Positions 24,452-27,801 of a stretch of 27,801 nt of DNA are shown here, in pieces. Source of the stretch: Aalborg-AAW-1 sp964458335 (GTDB lineage: Bacteria > Patescibacteriota > Gracilibacteria > Absconditabacterales > Absconditicoccaceae); the NCBI GenBank assembly GCA_964458335.1, contig CAYWIJ010000016.1, positions 1-27,801 on the forward strand, in the 5' to 3' direction. The position numbers and the translations under genes were made by a program. A model generated the notes under the pieces. It was not told where the DNA came from. It was given only the letters and a program-made list of their open reading frames with translations, and searched no databases. The first letter of the stretch is position 1. Each line of letters starts with the position of its first letter.

Positions 24452-27262
24452 TTATTGAGCAGAAACATTATAAGTCTCTATAACTGAACCAGTAGTTCCT
24501 GAGATTTGGTAAGTAAGTTCTGTGATAGAAGCTTTCAATACCGCAGGATTGATGTATGAAGAGTTAACATAAATTTCGTAAGAAATTTCTCCACCATCTT
24601 CAGATAATGTTGGTTCGTCACTCAAGTTGAAATAACTAGCAGCACCAGGAACATTAAGAGTTTGAGATGATGCATCACCAGCTCCTTCAGTTACACTAGA
24701 TCCTTCAAGATTAAGCAATGCAGTTCCAGTATAATCTGAATCATTAGATAGAATTTGGATACGAGCTTTAATTCCAAGAAGATCAATACTGTTTTCAGCA
24801 TCATTGTTTCTGATAGTTACTTTGAATCTATCATCATCAAGCTTAGCAAGAGTAACTACTGGAGGTTGTACACCAAATGTATATTCTACAAAGGTAACAC
24901 TTGGAGAAGTCACAGTTACTGTAGCTGAAGAATTTTTAAATTCAGCAGAATCAATAGCTAATTTAACAGTATTTCCATTTTCAGCAGTAATATCACCGAA
25001 GTCGGCAGTTACTTTGAAGTTTGAAGTAGCTCCTTTAGCAATATTGTAATTCATAGATTTGAATACAATAGTATCACCATTAAGTTCAACTGTAGCAGAT
25101 ACTTCAGTATTGTTAGTGAGGTCAATTAATTTAACATCACTTGTAGAAAGAAGTTCGTCTAAGTCATCAGTAGTGGTACTAGTAGCATCAAGAGTAAGTG
25201 TCTTAAGTTTTAGATCTTCATCTTCAGCTTTCACAGCAAATCTTCCGATTTCTTGATTATCAGCATTTGAGTAAAGAGTCTTAGATGTAGGAGCAGCTAC
25301 TGTAGCAGTTTTAACTGTAGCAGTTCCAGCTTTGATATTGAATTTATCACCCTTTCTAGCGATAGAAATAGATACTACATCATTATCAGAGTTCTTGATT
25401 CCGTCGATAGAGAATTCAAATTGGAATGTCTTATCTGTCACAGAAGCAAGTTGTGCAGCAGCTTTAGTACTTCCAACTACTTTGATAGTTACAGTTCTAC
25501 CAGCATCGATATAGATCTCTTCATTTGATTCATTATAATCAAATGTTCCATTATAATCAGTAGCAAATAGTTCGTAAGCAACACCATCTACGTAAAGAGT
25601 AACTTTACCATTTGTAAATGCATTGAGATCACCACTAAATACGTCTTTTAAGTGGAAGCTAGTAATAGTAAAGTCAGTAGCTGACTTAAGAGTAGCTTGA
25701 TACAATACTGCACTAGAAGTAGCAGGAGCTATTGTTGTAGCATTTGCAACTTTTGTAAGTGTAATATCAAAGTCAGATAATTGTGCTGAATCAGAAGCAG
25801 GAGCATCTAATCTCATACCGTATCCTGAAGCTTTATCAAGAACTGTAAGAGCAGAGAAGTCTTTATTATCAAAAGATAATCCATAATCCGCAGAAGATCC
25901 AACGTAAATTACATCAGCTTTAAGTTCAAGTTCAACAGAATCACCATTATCAGCACTAATATTAAGTCCAGATACAACGATCTTGTCGCTAGTAACTGTA
26001 GCAGAACCTACAACAGCGTCATTGTAATAAACTTTTACATTAGCAAATACTTCGTTAAGATTCTTAGTTGTGTAACCACTACCTTTGATTTGATTTAATA
26101 CAAATCCTTTAACAGTAGCGTCATCAGCAGGATTAAGTGTTACTGTAGCAACATCTTGTCCTGTTTTACCAGAATCAACATCATTTGCTGATATAACAGC
26201 TGAAACTGTTTTTACAGCATAAGAAGTAGTTTTAACAGTACCAAGATTTACAGGTGCTCCTGATGCTGTACCGTTAGATACATTTACATCAGACACTTTG
26301 AAGTTGTGAGTACTATTAGAAGTAGCTGTGTTTTTAAGTGCTACTAATACATCGAAAGTTTGTGATGTTCCAGCTGCTAATTCAAGTGCAGGTGAGAATC
26401 TAACTGTTGCTGTATTAGCTGAAGTTACTTTATAAGATTTAGTTACAGTATTAGCATTTGCTAACCATACACCATCAATATCACTGTATTGTCCAAGACC
26501 ATCTCTTGAAACAACAACTGAAGCAACTTTAGTAGCATTTTCTCCAGCAGTAAGTTTGATAGTACCTACCTTAACACCTACTGCGTTGTAAGGAACTTCT
26601 TGATTCCCAGCACTACTTACCAAAGACACTTCAGCATGACCAGGAGCTGTTGGAGTTCCAGGATCAGTGATTTCTGCATCTGCTAGTCTGTAAAGCATGA
26701 GAAGAAGGTGTCCTCTTCTTACTGCTGAATCTGCAGGAACTTCCATCTTAACGATGTCATCAGCCATAAGAAGTTCTCTTGCAGCAGCGAATTCTGAGAT
26801 GTCAGCATCGTCAGCGTAAGCAGCTACTTCGTCGAATCCGTATACAACTCTAGCTACAGTAAGCTCTGCTTGTCCTCTAGTAAGAAGTTGTTTTGGATTG
26901 AAGTCGTCTTGTGCTTTGAAGATTCCTAGTTCACATCCTTCGTTAATGAATTCAACGAGTGATTGATCTGCTGTTCCTAGATCTTTGTAATCACATTCTT
27001 GATCTGATGATAGTTCGATTCCAAGTGCTTCTGCTCCTTTTACAAGGAATCTTGCAGCTTGTTCTCTTGTGATTGCGTTTTCGAACATGAACGCAGAGAA
27101 TGATGTCATTGTTGTTAATCCTGAGTCAAACGCCCATTCGTATGCCATCATGTCTTCAGCTGAGTCAGCTTTAACATTAGATACAAACGATACAGGTGAA
27201 AGAGCTGAAATAACAAGCGACAACGCTGTAAACCCAGCGAATAGTTTGTTTTTTAAGTTCAT
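24452..27262 (-). CDS. S-layer-type surface protein with N-terminal SLH region
   Basis: 936 residues. A Sec signal peptide spans about 1-32 (MNLKNKLFAGFTALSLVISA ... SNVKA-DS). Residues about 40-200 are SLH-like repeats: NAITREQAARFLVKGAEALG, LTRGQAELTVARVVYGF and RRGHLLLMLYRLADAE. After a Pro-rich hinge (DPGTPTAPGH) the remaining ~720 residues are Thr/Val/Ser/Asp-rich with repeated beta-sandwich character, for example the alternating segments near TATVRFSPALELAAGTSQTF and NIAKGATSNFKVTADFGDI. Only two cysteines occur, both in the SLH region. No TGA codon in 936, despite many glycines. It has its own strong promoter, a 5' hairpin and a terminator. Most likely the S-layer or a major surface protein; inferred from architecture. 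Confidence 0.85.
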   Translation of the reverse strand: MNLKNKLFAGFTALSLVISALSPVSFVSNVKADSAEDMMAYEWAFDSGLTTMTSFSAFMFENAITREQAARFLVKGAEALGIELSSDQECDYKDLGTADQSLVEFINEGCELGIFKAQDDFNPKQLLTRGQAELTVARVVYGFDEVAAYADDADISEFAAARELLMADDIVKMEVPADSAVRRGHLLLMLYRLADAEITDPGTPTAPGHAEVSLVSSAGNQEVPYNAVGVKVGTIKLTAGENATKVASVVVSRDGLGQYSDIDGVWLANANTVTKSYKVTSANTATVRFSPALELAAGTSQTFDVLVALKNTATSNSTHNFKVSDVNVSNGTASGAPVNLGTVKTTSYAVKTVSAVISANDVDSGKTGQDVATVTLNPADDATVKGFVLNQIKGSGYTTKNLNEVFANVKVYYNDAVVGSATVTSDKIVVSGLNISADNGDSVELELKADVIYVGSSADYGLSFDNKDFSALTVLDKASGYGMRLDAPASDSAQLSDFDITLTKVANATTIAPATSSAVLYQATLKSATDFTITSFHLKDVFSGDLNAFTNGKVTLYVDGVAYELFATDYNGTFDYNESNEEIYIDAGRTVTIKVVGSTKAAAQLASVTDKTFQFEFSIDGIKNSDNDVVSISIARKGDKFNIKAGTATVKTATVAAPTSKTLYSNADNQEIGRFAVKAEDEDLKLKTLTLDATSTTTDDLDELLSTSDVKLIDLTNNTEVSATVELNGDTIVFKSMNYNIAKGATSNFKVTADFGDITAENGNTVKLAIDSAEFKNSSATVTVTSPSVTFVEYTFGVQPPVVTLAKLDDDRFKVTIRNNDAENSIDLLGIKARIQILSNDSDYTGTALLNLEGSSVTEGAGDASSQTLNVPGAASYFNLSDEPTLSEDGGEISYEIYVNSSYINPAVLKASITELTYQISGTTGSVIETYNVSAQ

Positions 27263-27303
27263 ACGTACGTACTTATAAAATAATAAAAAGGCAAATTGTA
27301 TTC

Positions 27304-27321
27304 ACTGTGTCTCCACACAGT
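27304..27321 (-). promoter_or_regulatory. 5'-terminal hairpin of the S-layer mRNA
   Basis: ACTGTGT (27304-27310) and ACACAGT (27315-27321) form a perfect 7-bp stem; on the mRNA strand the loop is GGAG. It begins within a few nt of the predicted transcription start and 42 nt before the ATG. Confidence 0.6.
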
Positions 27322-27330
27322 AATGGCTAA

Positions 27331-27359
27331 AGTGTATCTATCTCTATAACCGATTGCAA
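27331..27359 (-). promoter_or_regulatory. S-layer gene promoter
   Basis: On the minus strand TTGCAA (27354-27359), 17 bp, TACACT (27331-27336), with the extended -35 TCTCTTGCAA shared with the tRNA-Phe and tRNA-Ser promoters. Confidence 0.65.
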
Positions 27360-27363
27360 GAGA

Positions 27364-27661
27364 TTTTGACACAAGATAATCATTACTTTATGAATCACAT
27401 AGACAGATAATACTACTTTCATCGATCATGATGACGCACAAAGCAAACCATAATCAAAGCCAATATTCTATCATATCTAAAGTGAACTATTACCTTTACG
27501 AATGAGAAACAAAGATGTGACAGATTCTGACACCCTTTCTCGACATAATACGACATAAGTTCAGTCAGAAAGCGATGTTTCACACATCCACTTTCTTATT
27601 GCCATATTAGATGAGTGTGTTATAGTTGTATGTAGAGATACCATAACAGCATATTTGCTTT
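27364..27661. other. Intergenic stretch without a recognised feature
   Basis: AT-rich sequence upstream of the S-layer promoter. I see no supported gene, RNA or terminator in it. Confidence 0.5.
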
Positions 27662-27697
27662 GTCATCCAGAATGAAGCGAAGCGAAATGAAGGATCT
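27662..27697 (+). repeat. Dispersed GTCATCC-type repeat
   Basis: GTCATCCAGAATGAAGCGAA, then GCGAAATGAAGGATCT. It is a member of the same family as the neighbouring GTCATTGCG copies. Confidence 0.55.
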
Positions 27698-27710
27698 CCT
27701 CCTTTACCCT

Positions 27711-27764
27711 GTCATTGCGCCTTTTACTGGAGGCGAAGCAGACAGGAGGAACGAAGCAATCCAT
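27711..27764 (+). repeat. Dispersed GTCATTGCG-type repeat
   Basis: Begins GTCATTGCGCC and ends ACGAAGCAATCCAT, with a variable GGAGGCGAAGC middle. Confidence 0.6.
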
Positions 27765-27776
27765 ACTCATTTACTT

Positions 27777-27801
27777 GTCATTGCGCGCCCCGAAGGAAGT
27801 C
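27777..27801 (+). repeat. Dispersed GTCATTGCG-type repeat, cut by window end
   Basis: GTCATTGCGCGCCCCGAAGG and five further bases to the window edge; the GAAGCAATCC end would lie outside. Confidence 0.5.

Overview
The window reads as low-GC chromosome of a Patescibacteria/CPR bacterium of the Absconditabacteria (SR1)-Gracilibacteria group. The deciding evidence is the genetic code. Under the standard bacterial code about half of the conserved genes break at in-frame TGA. When TGA is read as glycine (translation table 25) they become full length, and the TGA codons fall where the families have glycine: the uL2 HPHGG-G-EG loop, the TrhO CT-G-GIRC active site, uS3 M-G-QKAHP, the DnaJ G/F linker and a PRPP loop IGS-G-AT. 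Every complete gene ends in TAA or TAG, never TGA. uL30 is absent from its usual slot, as is usual for CPR bacteria. All gene coordinates below use code 25.

Layout. 1-183 (+) is the 3' end of an SLH-type surface protein. 299-3413 (-) is an nrdB-nrdA-thioredoxin-like run for dNTP synthesis, with an NrdR-box-like palindrome in its promoter. 3414-4094 is a repeat-bearing intergenic region that ends in a CIRCE-like operator in front of dnaJ (4095-5153, +). 5325-16319 (-) is the fused S10-spc ribosomal protein cluster, rpsJ to secY, 21 genes closed by a UUCG terminator. tuf lies directly upstream, preceded by tRNA-Pro, tRNA-Ile and tRNA-Phe (17815-18258, -).

18482-19618 (+) is trhO (tRNA U34 hydroxylase), divergent from the tRNA-Phe promoter. 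19890-20300 looks like a decayed membrane-protein gene. 20354-21391 (-) is a DEDDy exonuclease-like protein. tRNA-Ser(TGA) and, 12 nt after its CCA, a LysM-LysM-CHAP cell-wall hydrolase occupy 21494-22784 (-). 23208-24191 (-) encodes a winged-helix protein fused to a ComF-like phosphoribosyltransferase; it is broken into many pieces under the standard code and has paired operator-like repeats at its promoter. 24452-27262 (-) is a 936-residue SLH-bearing S-layer-type protein. The remainder is intergenic and rich in a dispersed GTCATTGCG-type repeat.

How it fits together. Translation genes (r-proteins, SecY, EF-Tu, tRNAs, TrhO) dominate, with a surface-layer module at both ends. Four promoters (trhO, tRNA-Phe, tRNA-Ser, S-layer gene) share a TCTCTTG(C/A)AA -35 element with exactly 17 bp to the -10. 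UGA is absent from the genes expected to be most abundantly expressed (tuf, S-layer protein) and dense in the regulator-like wHTH-PRTase gene. Almost no start codon has a Shine-Dalgarno sequence.
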